Shown here in pieces: positions 1 through 6,618 of a stretch of 7,208 nucleotides of DNA (the stretch's first letter is position 1; the number at the start of each line of letters is the position of its first letter). A program made the position numbers and the translations under genes. Under the pieces are notes generated by a model. It was not told the DNA's origin. It ran no database searches and was given only the letters and a program-made list of their open reading frames with translations. The stretch comes from Chromatiaceae bacterium (GTDB taxonomy: Bacteria > Pseudomonadota > Gammaproteobacteria > Chromatiales > Chromatiaceae). The DNA is taken from positions 1-7,208 of the forward strand of contig JAFGTZ010000075.1 of NCBI GenBank assembly GCA_016938795.1. The letters are read 5' to 3'.

Positions 1-106
1 CAGCTTGCGGCGGATGCTGGTTGGGATGTCGGCATGGGCGTGTGCGGTCCTCTGAGGTGCGAAAGGGCCTTGTGCGCATTCTGAATCCAGCGCATTGGAA
101 CCAGAA

Positions 107-183
107 AGGCGCAAAGCCGGTTAGAGCCTGATCCATGACGGGCTTCTTGCCCAGCACAGCCATCCTTGGCGCGCTTTGCGCCT
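107..183. repeat. 11-bp perfect inverted repeat in gene-poor left end
   Basis: AGGCGCAAAGC at 107-117 is the exact reverse complement of GCTTTGCGCCT at 173-183, with 55 bases between. A smaller GGGC/GCCC hairpin (140-152) sits inside. The right arm can also fold locally as GGCGC/GCGCC (168-182). The element lies just downstream of the moaB stop codon, so on the operon transcript it could form a large stem-loop, but there is no clear run of T after it. I see no convincing gene in 1-191. The reading frame that stays open there on the - strand has an odd Pro/Arg/Cys-rich translation and no placed ribosome-binding site. The function of the repeat is unknown. Confidence 0.4.
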
Positions 184-191
184 GTGCGGTT

Positions 192-722
192 CTAGCGCTC
201 GTTCAGACGCGGGATGAGCTGGGCGAAGTTACAGGGCCGGGTGCGCCGGTCGAGCTGGGCTTCGAGCATGCGCTCCCAGGCGGTGCGGCAGGCCCCGGTC
301 GAGCCGGGCAGACAGAAGATGAAGGTGGCGTTGGCCAGCCCCGCGAAGGCGCGCGACTGGACCGTGGAGGCGCCAATCTCCTCGAATGACAGCTGACGGA
401 AGAGTTCGCCAAAGCCTTCAATCTCCTTGTCGAACAGCACCCGCAGCGCCTCGGGCGTGCTGTCGCGCCCGGTCAGCCCCGTGCCGCCGGTGCTGATGAT
501 GACATCCACGCCCGGATCGGCAATCCAGCGCGACACCAGGGCGCGCAGCCGGTAGCGATCATCACGCTCGATGCACTGCTCGACCACATGATGCCCGGCG
601 GCCTCGGCGCGCTCACGCAGCAGGTGTCCGGAGCTGTCCTGATCCGGGCCGCGCGTGTCCGAAACCGTCAGCAGGGCCAGATTCAATGCCAGGAACTCGG
701 CATCCTCGGTGGTGTGTCCCAT
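192..722 (-). CDS. moaB: MoaB/MogA-family molybdenum cofactor biosynthesis protein
   Basis: A 176-residue cytoplasmic protein of the MoaB/MogA family, which binds molybdopterin; MogA-type members adenylylate it before molybdenum insertion, while the exact role of MoaB in bacteria that also have MogA is less clear. Family motifs are visible: TVSDTR at about residues 19-24, STGGTGLTGRD at 77-87 and FCLPGS at 136-141, followed by a CRTAWE...RTRPCNF tail that resembles my memory of E. coli MoaB. Length is normal for MoaB. The ATG has GAGG upstream, 7 bases away. It is the last recognisable gene of the gcv cluster, 27 bases after dgkA, so it is probably cotranscribed. No other cofactor gene is in the window. 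MoaB rather than MogA is chosen from the C-terminal resemblance; the family is sure, the paralogue slightly less so. Confidence 0.9.
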   Translation of the reverse strand: MGHTTEDAEFLALNLALLTVSDTRGPDQDSSGHLLRERAEAAGHHVVEQCIERDDRYRLRALVSRWIADPGVDVIISTGGTGLTGRDSTPEALRVLFDKEIEGFGELFRQLSFEEIGASTVQSRAFAGLANATFIFCLPGSTGACRTAWERMLEAQLDRRTRPCNFAQLIPRLNER

Positions 723-749
723 GGAAAATCCTCGTCAGAAGCTTCAGGG

Positions 750-1121
750 TCAGCCCAGCTTGGGTACCAGAATGATGGCCCAGATCACCAAACAAAAGGC
801 GATGCTCGAAAACACCGCCGCCGAGGCGATGTCCTTCGCACGCCCCGAGAGTTCGTGACGCTCGGGGCCGACGCGGTCCACATTGGCCTCGATGGCCGAG
901 TTCAGCAGCTCCACGATGGGCACTACCAGCAGACTGCCGACCAGCAGGGCGCGCTCGACCGGGTTCTCGCCGAGCCAGAGCGCGAGCGGCACCAGGGGGA
1001 TGAGCAGAAAAATCTCCTGCCGGAAGGCCTCCTCGTAGCGGAAACAGGCCTGAAAGCCCTTCATCGAGTAGCCGAAGGCATGCACCACGCGGCGCCAGCC
1101 GCGCACATTATGATTCGCCAT
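750..1121 (-). CDS. dgkA: Diacylglycerol kinase (small integral-membrane type)
   Basis: A 123-residue inner-membrane enzyme that phosphorylates diacylglycerol with ATP to phosphatidic acid, recycling the lipid left over from transfer of phosphoglycerol headgroups. It matches the small prokaryotic DagK family: EAFRQE near residues 31-36, then the signature ELLNSAIEA (71-79) with VDRVGPERHELSGRAKD (81-97). By comparison with E. coli, E78 is the likely catalytic base, with N74 and E71 at the active site. Three hydrophobic segments (about 33-51, 57-75 and 99-119) fit the trimeric fold. The start is placed at 1121 because the protein then begins MANHN like E. coli MANN, and AGGGAG lies 6 bases upstream; an in-frame ATG at 1184 would add a 21-residue tail with no homology that I recognise. 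The first 14 bases overlap the end of gcvPB, suggesting translational coupling. Confidence 0.96.
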   Translation of the reverse strand: MANHNVRGWRRVVHAFGYSMKGFQACFRYEEAFRQEIFLLIPLVPLALWLGENPVERALLVGSLLVVPIVELLNSAIEANVDRVGPERHELSGRAKDIASAAVFSSIAFCLVIWAIILVPKLG

Positions 1122-2583
1122 GGTTGGCTCCCTGGGGCTGCGCCGACCAGGCAAGATCCAGATGACGCGCCGCGCGCACCTCATCGAGACGGCGCACTGG
1201 CTGGGTCCAGGGCGCGCCCCGCAGGCGCTCGGGATCCTCCTCGGCCTCGCGCCGGATGGCGGTCATGGCCTCGACGAAGCCGTCGAGCATCTCCTTGCTC
1301 TCGGTCTCGGTCGGCTCGATGAGCAGGCACTCGGGCACCAGCAGGGGGAAATAGGTGGTGGGCGCGTGATAGCCGTGATCGAGCAGACGCTTGGCCACAT
1401 CCATGGCCGTCACACCCCAGTCGCGCGCCTCGCGGCGCAGACTGAGGATGAACTCGTGGCTCGCGCGCCGCTTGGGATAGGCGGCCTCGAAACCGGCCTC
1501 GGTGAGACGGGCGAGCAGATAGTTCGCGTTGAGCGTGGCGAACTCGGCCACCCGCCCCATGCCCTCGCGCCCGAGCAGCCGGGCATAGACATAGGCGCGC
1601 AGCAGGATGCCGATGTTGCCGCCGAAGGCGCTGAGCCGCCCGATGCTGTCGGGGCGGTCGGCTTCGGTCAGCCAGCGATAGCCGGTCTCGTCCCTGGCCA
1701 CCAGGGGCACCGGCAGATAGGGTTCGAGCCGCGCCGAGACACCCACCGGACCAGCGCCCGGACCGCCGCCGCCGTGCGGGGTGGAGAAGGTCTTGTGCAG
1801 GTTCATGTGGATGACATCGAAGCCCATGTCGCCGGGGCGCACCTTGCCGAGGATGGCGTTGAGATTGGCCCCATCGTAATAGAGCAGACCGCCGGCCTCA
1901 TGCACGGTGCGGGCGATGGCCTCGATGTTGCGGTCGAAGACGCCGAGGGTGCTGGGGTTGGTGAGCATGATGCCGGCGGTCTGGGGGCCGACTGCAGCGC
2001 GCAGCGCCTCCAGATCGACATCGCCATCGGGGCCGGTGGGAATCTCGCGCGCCACAAAGCCGCACATCACCGCCGAGGCGGGGTTGGTGCCGTGCGCGGC
2101 ATCGGGCACCAGTATCTCGGTGCGGGCGACATCGCCACGGGCGCGATGATAGGCGCGGATCATGGCCACCCCGGCAAATTCGCCTTGAGCGCCCGCAGCG
2201 GGTGCGAGCGAAACCGCGTGCATGCCGGTCACGGCCTTGAGGATGTCTTGCAGATCATGCAGACAGGCCAGCACGCCCTGACCGTGGCTGTCGGGCGCGA
2301 GCGGATGGCGGGCGAGAAAGCCCGGCAGCATGGCGAGGCTGTTACAGGCGCGCGGGTTGTACTTCATGGTACAGGAACCGAGCGGGTAGAAATGGGTGTC
2401 GATCGAGAAGTTCTTCTGCGACAGGCGCGTGTAGTGGCGCACCACCTGCATCTCCGAGACCTCGGGTAGGGCGGCGCGCTGGCGCCGGCGCAGCGACGCG
2501 GGAATGCCCTCGGGCGCGGGTGGGTTCAGCGGGGCCTGAGTGGTGGCGCGCCGTCCGGCGCGGGATTGGTCGTGAATCAGCAT
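1108..2583 (-). CDS. gcvPB: Glycine dehydrogenase (decarboxylating) subunit 2, P-protein beta half
   Basis: A 491-residue PLP-binding subunit of the two-part P-protein. With GcvPA it decarboxylates glycine and loads the aminomethyl group on the lipoyl arm of GcvH. The PLP lysine is K264 in HMNLHKTFSTPHGGGGPG, the family hallmark. The N-terminus MLIHDQSRAGRRA is typical of GcvPB, which fixes the start. Other conserved blocks are HFYPLGSCTMKYNPR (about 64-78), DAAHGTNPASA (161-171), YYDGANLNAI (235-244) and the late HAPTTYFPL segment. The length is usual for the family. It begins 18 bases after the gcvPA stop codon with only a weak ribosome-binding site, so coupled translation is likely and would help keep the two subunits balanced. 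Its 3' end overlaps dgkA. No missing key residue or frameshift was seen. Confidence 0.97.
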   Translation of the reverse strand: MLIHDQSRAGRRATTQAPLNPPAPEGIPASLRRRQRAALPEVSEMQVVRHYTRLSQKNFSIDTHFYPLGSCTMKYNPRACNSLAMLPGFLARHPLAPDSHGQGVLACLHDLQDILKAVTGMHAVSLAPAAGAQGEFAGVAMIRAYHRARGDVARTEILVPDAAHGTNPASAVMCGFVAREIPTGPDGDVDLEALRAAVGPQTAGIMLTNPSTLGVFDRNIEAIARTVHEAGGLLYYDGANLNAILGKVRPGDMGFDVIHMNLHKTFSTPHGGGGPGAGPVGVSARLEPYLPVPLVARDETGYRWLTEADRPDSIGRLSAFGGNIGILLRAYVYARLLGREGMGRVAEFATLNANYLLARLTEAGFEAAYPKRRASHEFILSLRREARDWGVTAMDVAKRLLDHGYHAPTTYFPLLVPECLLIEPTETESKEMLDGFVEAMTAIRREAEEDPERLRGAPWTQPVRRLDEVRAARHLDLAWSAQPQGANHGES

Positions 2584-2601
2584 GGTGATGAGTTCTTCTG
2601 T

Positions 2602-3984
2602 TCAGTGGCTCGCGAGTCGCGCCCCAAGGATGCGCCCCAGCAGATCGGCATAGTGCGCCATCTCTTCCTCGGTGCGCGCTTCGGTGGCGCAGACCAGCAG
2701 GGCCGGACCCAGCTCGGGATAATGGGCATCGAGCGCAAATCCGCCGAGCAGCTCATGCGCGGCGAGCGACTCCAGCACCTCGGCGCTCGGCAGCGGCAGG
2801 CGCAGCGCGCGCTCGTGAAAGACCGCGCCGCTGAACAGGGGCTCGACCCCCGGGATGGCGGCGAGACGCTCGACCAGATGCGCGGTGTTGGCGTGACACT
2901 GGGCGGCCACCCGCTCCAGCCCCTCGGCCCCGAGCAGCGCCAGATGAATGGTGGCGGCCGTGACCATGAGCCCCTGGTTGGTGCAAATGTTCGAGGTCGC
3001 CTTGCTGCGGCGGATGTGCTGCTCGCGCGCCTGGAGCGTGAGGGTGAAGCCGACCCGTCCGTCGGCGTCGAGGGTGCGCCCGACGATGCGCCCTGGGAGC
3101 TGGCGCACATGGGACTGACGGCAGCAGAGAAAGCCCGCGTAGGGTCCGCCTGAGGCGAGCGGCATGCCAAAGGGCTGCGCCTCGCCACAGGCGATGTCGG
3201 CCCCTTGTGCGCCCCAGTCGCCCGGGGGCGAGAGCAACGCCAGCGCGAGCGGGTTGACCGCGCCGATGACCAGGGCGCCGCGCGCCCGCGCCCAGTCGGT
3301 GAGCGCATCGACCGGTTCGAGCACGCCAAAGACGTTCGGCTGAGCGATGATGACCGCCGCAATCTCATCCTCGCCGGCGGCCTCGGCATAGTGTGCAACG
3401 CTGCTCTGGCCGCTGGCGATGTCAAAGCCCGCCTCGATCAGCTCCACGCCCTGCGGCTCGACAATGGTGGCGAGGGTGCGCCGCCACAGCGGATGGAGCG
3501 CGCGCGGCACCAGCACGCGCTGCGAGGTGCAGCGGCGGTTGGCGCGCAATGCCATGAGCACCGCCTCGGCCAGCGCACTGGCCCCATCGTAGAGCGAGGC
3601 GTTGGAGGCATCGAGCGCGGTGAGCGCGCTCATCATCGACTGAAATTCATAGAGCACCTGAAGCGTGCCCTGACTGGCCTCGGCCTGATAGGGGGTATAG
3701 GCGCTGTAGAACTCGCCGCGCGAGACCAGCTCCCAGACCGCCGCCGGGATGTGGTGATCGTAGGCCCCGGCGCCGATGAAGCAGAGCGGCTCGCCGTCGG
3801 CGCGGGCGCGCTCGCGCATCAGCCGCCCGATGCCCGACTCCGAGAGCGCGGGCGGAATCTCGCCGAGCGCCTCGGGGCAGCGCAGCGCCTGGGGAATCTC
3901 GTCAAACAGCCTGTCGATGCGCTCAACGCCGATGGTGGCGAGCATGGCGCGGATATCGTCGTCGGTATGGGGGATGAAGGGCAT
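2602..3984 (-). CDS. gcvPA: Glycine dehydrogenase (decarboxylating) subunit 1, P-protein alpha half
   Basis: A 460-residue subunit corresponding to the N-terminal half of the single-chain P-protein. It lacks the PLP lysine, as expected, and completes the active site with GcvPB. Typical family features: the start MPFIPHTDDDIRAML, AYTPYQAEASQGTLQ (about 95-109), the glycine-rich FGMPLASGGPYAGF (about 272-285) and KATSNICTNQG (about 328-338). The length is close to other GcvPA proteins. The gene starts 83 bases after gcvH; that gap contains a strong hairpin (4007-4033), and the bases just before the ATG show only a weak Shine-Dalgarno match. Together with gcvT, gcvH and gcvPB it supplies three of the four glycine-cleavage proteins (T, H and P); the L-protein gene is not here. 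Confidence 0.97.
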   Translation of the reverse strand: MPFIPHTDDDIRAMLATIGVERIDRLFDEIPQALRCPEALGEIPPALSESGIGRLMRERARADGEPLCFIGAGAYDHHIPAAVWELVSRGEFYSAYTPYQAEASQGTLQVLYEFQSMMSALTALDASNASLYDGASALAEAVLMALRANRRCTSQRVLVPRALHPLWRRTLATIVEPQGVELIEAGFDIASGQSSVAHYAEAAGEDEIAAVIIAQPNVFGVLEPVDALTDWARARGALVIGAVNPLALALLSPPGDWGAQGADIACGEAQPFGMPLASGGPYAGFLCCRQSHVRQLPGRIVGRTLDADGRVGFTLTLQAREQHIRRSKATSNICTNQGLMVTAATIHLALLGAEGLERVAAQCHANTAHLVERLAAIPGVEPLFSGAVFHERALRLPLPSAEVLESLAAHELLGGFALDAHYPELGPALLVCATEARTEEEMAHYADLLGRILGARLASH

Positions 3985-4006
3985 GGTGTCTCGGGGGCGG
4001 GCGATG

Positions 4007-4033
4007 GGGGCCGCGCATCGGGCGCGCAGCCCC
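4007..4033 (-). other. Intercistronic hairpin between gcvH and gcvPA
   Basis: On the transcript, GGGGC-U-GCGC pairs with GCGC-G-GCCCC around a 7-base loop, giving a 10-pair stem. One pair is a G-U wobble in the RNA of the - strand but would be a C-A mismatch in RNA of the + strand, so the fold favours the operon transcript. No T-run follows, so it is not an ordinary intrinsic terminator. It could stabilise a processed end or tune gcvPA translation, since its base is 22 bases before the gcvPA start. Its function is inferred only. Confidence 0.4.
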
Positions 4034-4067
4034 GGGGATAAGCTCTGTGCGTCGTGGCCTGTGGCGC

Positions 4068-4460
4068 CTAGGCGTCCTCGGCGACGACCTCCTCATAGGC
4101 GCTGGCATCGAGCAGTGTGGCGAGATCGGCCAGGTTGCTCGGCGTCATGCGCAGGATCCAGCCCTCTTCATAGGGGCTGGAGTTGATGAGATCGGGCGCG
4201 TCGCCAAGGGCGGCGTTGGTCTCGACAATCTCGCCCGCGATGGGTGCGTAGATGTCGGAGGCGGCCTTGACCGACTCGACCACGGCGCAGGCCTCTTCGG
4301 CGCCGACGGTGCGGCCGTTCTCGGGCGTTTCGACAAAGACGATGTCACCGAGCGCTTCCTGGGCGTGATCGGTGATGCCGACGGTGATGGTGCCGTCTCC
4401 ATTGTCCTTGATCCATTCGTGCGAACGGGTGTAGCGCAGATCGGCGGGGATGTCGCTCAT
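4068..4460 (-). CDS. gcvH: Glycine cleavage system H protein (lipoyl carrier)
   Basis: A 130-residue lipoylated shuttle protein. Its swinging arm carries the aminomethyl group from the P-protein to GcvT and is reoxidised by lipoamide dehydrogenase. The lipoylation lysine is K65 in VESVKAASDIYAP, at the expected position. Also typical are the N-terminus MSDIPADLRYTRSHEW, the ITDHAQEALGDIVFVE strand and NSSPYEEGWILRM near residues 92-104. The length matches the family. The start at 4460 is chosen by homology and by GGAG about 8 bases upstream; the same frame stays open to an ATG at 4595, inside gcvT, which is rejected as an extension. It follows gcvT by 70 bases, a gap that contains a terminator-like element. 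Confidence 0.97.
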   Translation of the reverse strand: MSDIPADLRYTRSHEWIKDNGDGTITVGITDHAQEALGDIVFVETPENGRTVGAEEACAVVESVKAASDIYAPIAGEIVETNAALGDAPDLINSSPYEEGWILRMTPSNLADLATLLDASAYEEVVAEDA

Positions 4461-4471
4461 GGGGCTTCTCC

Positions 4472-4492
4472 AAAAAGGTCCGTGTAGCGGAC
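4472..4492 (-). terminator. Weak intrinsic-terminator-like element between gcvT and gcvH
   Basis: On the - strand GTCCG-CTACA-CGGAC forms a 5-bp GC-rich stem with a 5-base loop, followed after one C by TTTTT. A second small hairpin, ACTGG-AAC-CCAGT (4491-4503), overlaps its 5' side by two bases. The stem is short and the element lies inside an operon, so at most partial termination is expected. The T-run runs straight into the gcvH ribosome-binding site. It could instead be a processing site or chance. Confidence 0.3.
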
Positions 4493-4530
4493 TGGGTTCC
4501 AGTGGGTTGGTGGTGAATGACAGGGCGCGC

Positions 4531-5637
<1,107 letters not shown>

Positions 5638-5664
5638 GCGACTCTCCGCTGGATGGTTGGTTAA

Positions 5665-5730
5665 GCGCGGCGTCGCCATTGGGCGACGCTCGCGCGACGA
5701 CACCGAGGGCACAGGCCCCAAGCGTCGCCC
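5665..5730 (-). promoter_or_regulatory. Probable expression platform of the glycine riboswitch
   Basis: Three complementary segments lie between aptamer 2 and gcvT on the transcript. Segment A, GGGCGACGCU (5730 to 5721), directly follows the P1 stem of aptamer 2. Segment B, AGCGUCGCCC (5690 to 5681), is its perfect 10-nt complement. Segment C, GGCGACGC (5677 to 5670), can pair with B instead, with loop CAAU. The B-C hairpin extends through GCGCG/CGCGC (5695-5691 with 5669-5665) to 13 bp with one bulged A. A-B and B-C cannot coexist, which is the usual plan of a regulatory switch. UUAA, not a real U-run, follows the B-C hairpin, so whether it controls termination or translation is unclear. Confidence 0.6.
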
Positions 5731-5836
5731 CTCTGTCCTAAACCTGAGAGTTTGCGGTCACGAGATGAACAGCTCGTGACGGCTGCCCCGTCGGTGGGTT
5801 GGCGGCGCGTGCGCGCGCGCCAACCGCTCTCCAGAG
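5731..5836 (-). ncRNA. Glycine riboswitch aptamer 2, with enlarged peripheral stems
   Basis: P1 is CUCUG/CAGAG (5836-5832 with 5735-5731), followed by the conserved GGAGAG. A stem GUUGGCG/CGCCAAC (5824-5818 with 5804-5798) encloses a self-complementary GC-rich tip. A second stem, GUCACGAG/CUCGUGAC (5780-5773 with 5764-5757), has an 8-base loop. The core continues with ACCGCAAACUCUCAGGU and ends AGGACAGAG. The 5' strand of P1 is also complementary to the gcvT ribosome-binding region. Confidence 0.9.
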
Positions 5837-5847
5837 TCGGTCTGCGT

Positions 5848-5929
5848 TCCCGTGGTCCTTTTGCCTGAGCGATTCCGGGCGATGTTGCGCCTTCGGCGCC
5901 GGCCTGAGTGGCCGGTCTCTCCCACGGGA
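5848..5929 (-). ncRNA. Glycine riboswitch aptamer 1
   Basis: P1 is a perfect 8-bp stem, UCCCGUGG with CCACGGGA (5929-5922 with 5855-5848). Next comes the conserved GAGAGA, then a CCGGCC/GGCCGG hairpin with loop ACUCA (5915-5899), the GCCGAAGGCGCAAC block and the GCUCAGGCAAAAGGACC block that closes the glycine pocket. This is the more canonical of the two aptamers. Confidence 0.93.
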
Positions 5930-5946
5930 CATGACACGAACTCGGC

Positions 5947-5975
5947 ACTATAAGCGCGCGACGAGCGGATTACCA
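5947..5975 (-). promoter_or_regulatory. Predicted sigma70-type promoter of the gcv operon
   Basis: On the - strand TATAGT (5952-5947, five of six matches to TATAAT) lies 17 bases after TGGTAA (5975-5970, three of six matches to TTGACA). The expected start of transcription is about 5939-5941, only about ten bases before the first riboswitch stem, which fits a leader that begins with the aptamer. It occupies the gap after the ybeL-like stop codon. The -10 element is good and the -35 weak. Confidence 0.55.
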
Positions 5976-5979
5976 GCCG

Positions 5980-6504
5980 TCAGTTCTCGCTGCGCCGTCT
6001 GAAGCGCGTACCGCCGCACTCGGCGCAGGTCGGAATGCGCCCGGCCTTGACGAAATGGGTTTCGGCGCCGCACTGGTCGCACACCAGGGTTCCGGGGCCG
6101 GTGATCTCGCCGGCCTGATAGAGGCTCATCTGGCGTGCGGTCTCGGCCCATTGGGCGAGTTGCAGGCTGGTCTGGTCAGCCACTAGTTTGAACATCTCGA
6201 GCATGCGCTTTTCCATCAGCTCCAGATCGAAGCGCCACCAGTCGCGGATGTCCTGTCCGGTCTCGACGATGTAGTGGGCGGCGTCCTCGATGTCGCGCTT
6301 GATGTAGTCCGAGACCTTTTCGGCCTCCTCGCGCGTCAGTTCGCCAAGTTCGACCATGCGCTCGCGCGTCTTGTCGAGGATGTCGCGAAACCTTGGCACC
6401 GACTCCTGCTGCGCCTTCTCGATCGCCTCATGCGTTTGCTTGAGCATGCGCTCGTAGGCCTCGACCAGCTTGTCGGTGGTGTCGTGCTTGTGTTCTTCGC
6501 TCAT
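5980..6504 (-). CDS. ybeL: YbeL-like zinc-ribbon protein (DUF1451 family)
   Basis: A 174-residue probably cytoplasmic protein of unknown function. Residues 1-130 are charged and predicted largely helical, probably partly coiled coil (for example EAYERMLKQTHEAIEKAQQE), with no signal peptide or membrane segment. Residues 140-166 form a zinc ribbon: two CxxC pairs, CDQC (142-145) and CAEC (160-163), expected to bind one zinc ion. The order helical region then C-terminal zinc ribbon, and the place divergent from leuS, match what I recall of E. coli ybeL. The start MSEEHKHD at 6504 is preferred; an upstream in-frame ATG at 6606 would add 34 residues covering the palindrome in the divergent gap. 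The ribosome-binding site is weak. The gene lies upstream of the gcv promoter on the same strand, and I see no terminator between, so some read-through into the riboswitch leader is possible. Confidence 0.85.
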   Translation of the reverse strand: MSEEHKHDTTDKLVEAYERMLKQTHEAIEKAQQESVPRFRDILDKTRERMVELGELTREEAEKVSDYIKRDIEDAAHYIVETGQDIRDWWRFDLELMEKRMLEMFKLVADQTSLQLAQWAETARQMSLYQAGEITGPGTLVCDQCGAETHFVKAGRIPTCAECGGTRFRRRSEN

Positions 6505-6538
6505 GGCTCTGGCTCTATCTTCTGGAGACTCAAAGGTT

Positions 6539-6566
6539 AGGATAGCAGAAGCCTCTGCGGTATCCT
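6539..6566. promoter_or_regulatory. Imperfect palindrome in the ybeL-leuS divergent region
   Basis: AGGATA-GCAGA and TCTGC-GG-TATCCT form inverted arms of 6+5 bp around the loop AGCC, with a two-base GG bulge. It sits in the 114-base divergent gap (6505-6618), the only non-coding sequence available for the leuS and ybeL-like promoters. It could be an operator, or a hairpin in the leuS leader. TATCCT reads outward on each strand and resembles a -10 hexamer (four of six), but no good -35 partners it, so promoters are not assigned. Confidence 0.4.
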
Positions 6567-6618
6567 TGAAGGCATCGAACCCATGCCCATCCATCAACAG
6601 AATCAATCATCAGCACCC

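Larger units (their letters stand above)
5731..5929 (-). promoter_or_regulatory. Tandem glycine riboswitch (two aptamers)
   Basis: The gcvT leader carries two consecutive copies of the glycine aptamer core. The first copy shows GGGAGAGACC, GCCGAAGGCGCAAC, CCCGGAA and GCUCAGGCAAAAGGACC; the second shows UCUGGAGAGCG, ACCGACGGGGCAGCC, ACCGCAAACUCUCAGGU and AGGACAGAG. A short linker joins them, as in the known tandem class. Glycine binding to this class normally turns on gcv expression so that excess glycine is broken down; that direction is established for the class and not visible here. The leader begins almost at the predicted transcription start and ends about 90 bases before the gcvT start codon. 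Confidence 0.95.

Noticed and set aside
1..35. Possible gene start on the - strand (ATG at 35, MPTSQPASAAS)
   Set aside because: Only 11 codons are visible and the nearest purine-rich stretch is about 12 or more bases upstream; not enough to call a gene.
1..163. Open frame on the - strand beginning MAVLGKKPVMDQ and running off the left edge
   Set aside because: AAGG directly abuts the ATG and leaves no room for ribosome binding; the later part is rich in Pro, Arg, His and Cys and matches nothing I recognise. Sequence beyond the window is needed to decide.
1120..2469. Long open frame (449 codons) on the + strand opposite gcvPB
   Set aside because: It is the mirror of a clear gcvPB gene in GC-rich DNA; the translation is rich in Gly, Ala and His and shows no family motif.
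2566..4041. Further open frames on both strands over gcvPA
   Set aside because: All overlap the well-supported gcvPA and have low-complexity translations typical of shadow frames.
5663..5695. Canonical intrinsic terminator in the gcvT leader
   Set aside because: The 13-bp hairpin is strong, but only UUAA follows it, so I describe it as part of a switch rather than as a terminator.
5661..5948. 95-codon open frame on the - strand across the riboswitch
   Set aside because: The sequence is fully explained by the two glycine aptamers and the platform; the translation resembles no protein I know.
6505..6618. Assigned promoters for leuS and the ybeL-like gene
   Set aside because: Candidate -10 hexamers (TAGGAT, TATCCT) have no acceptable -35 partner at the right distance on either strand.
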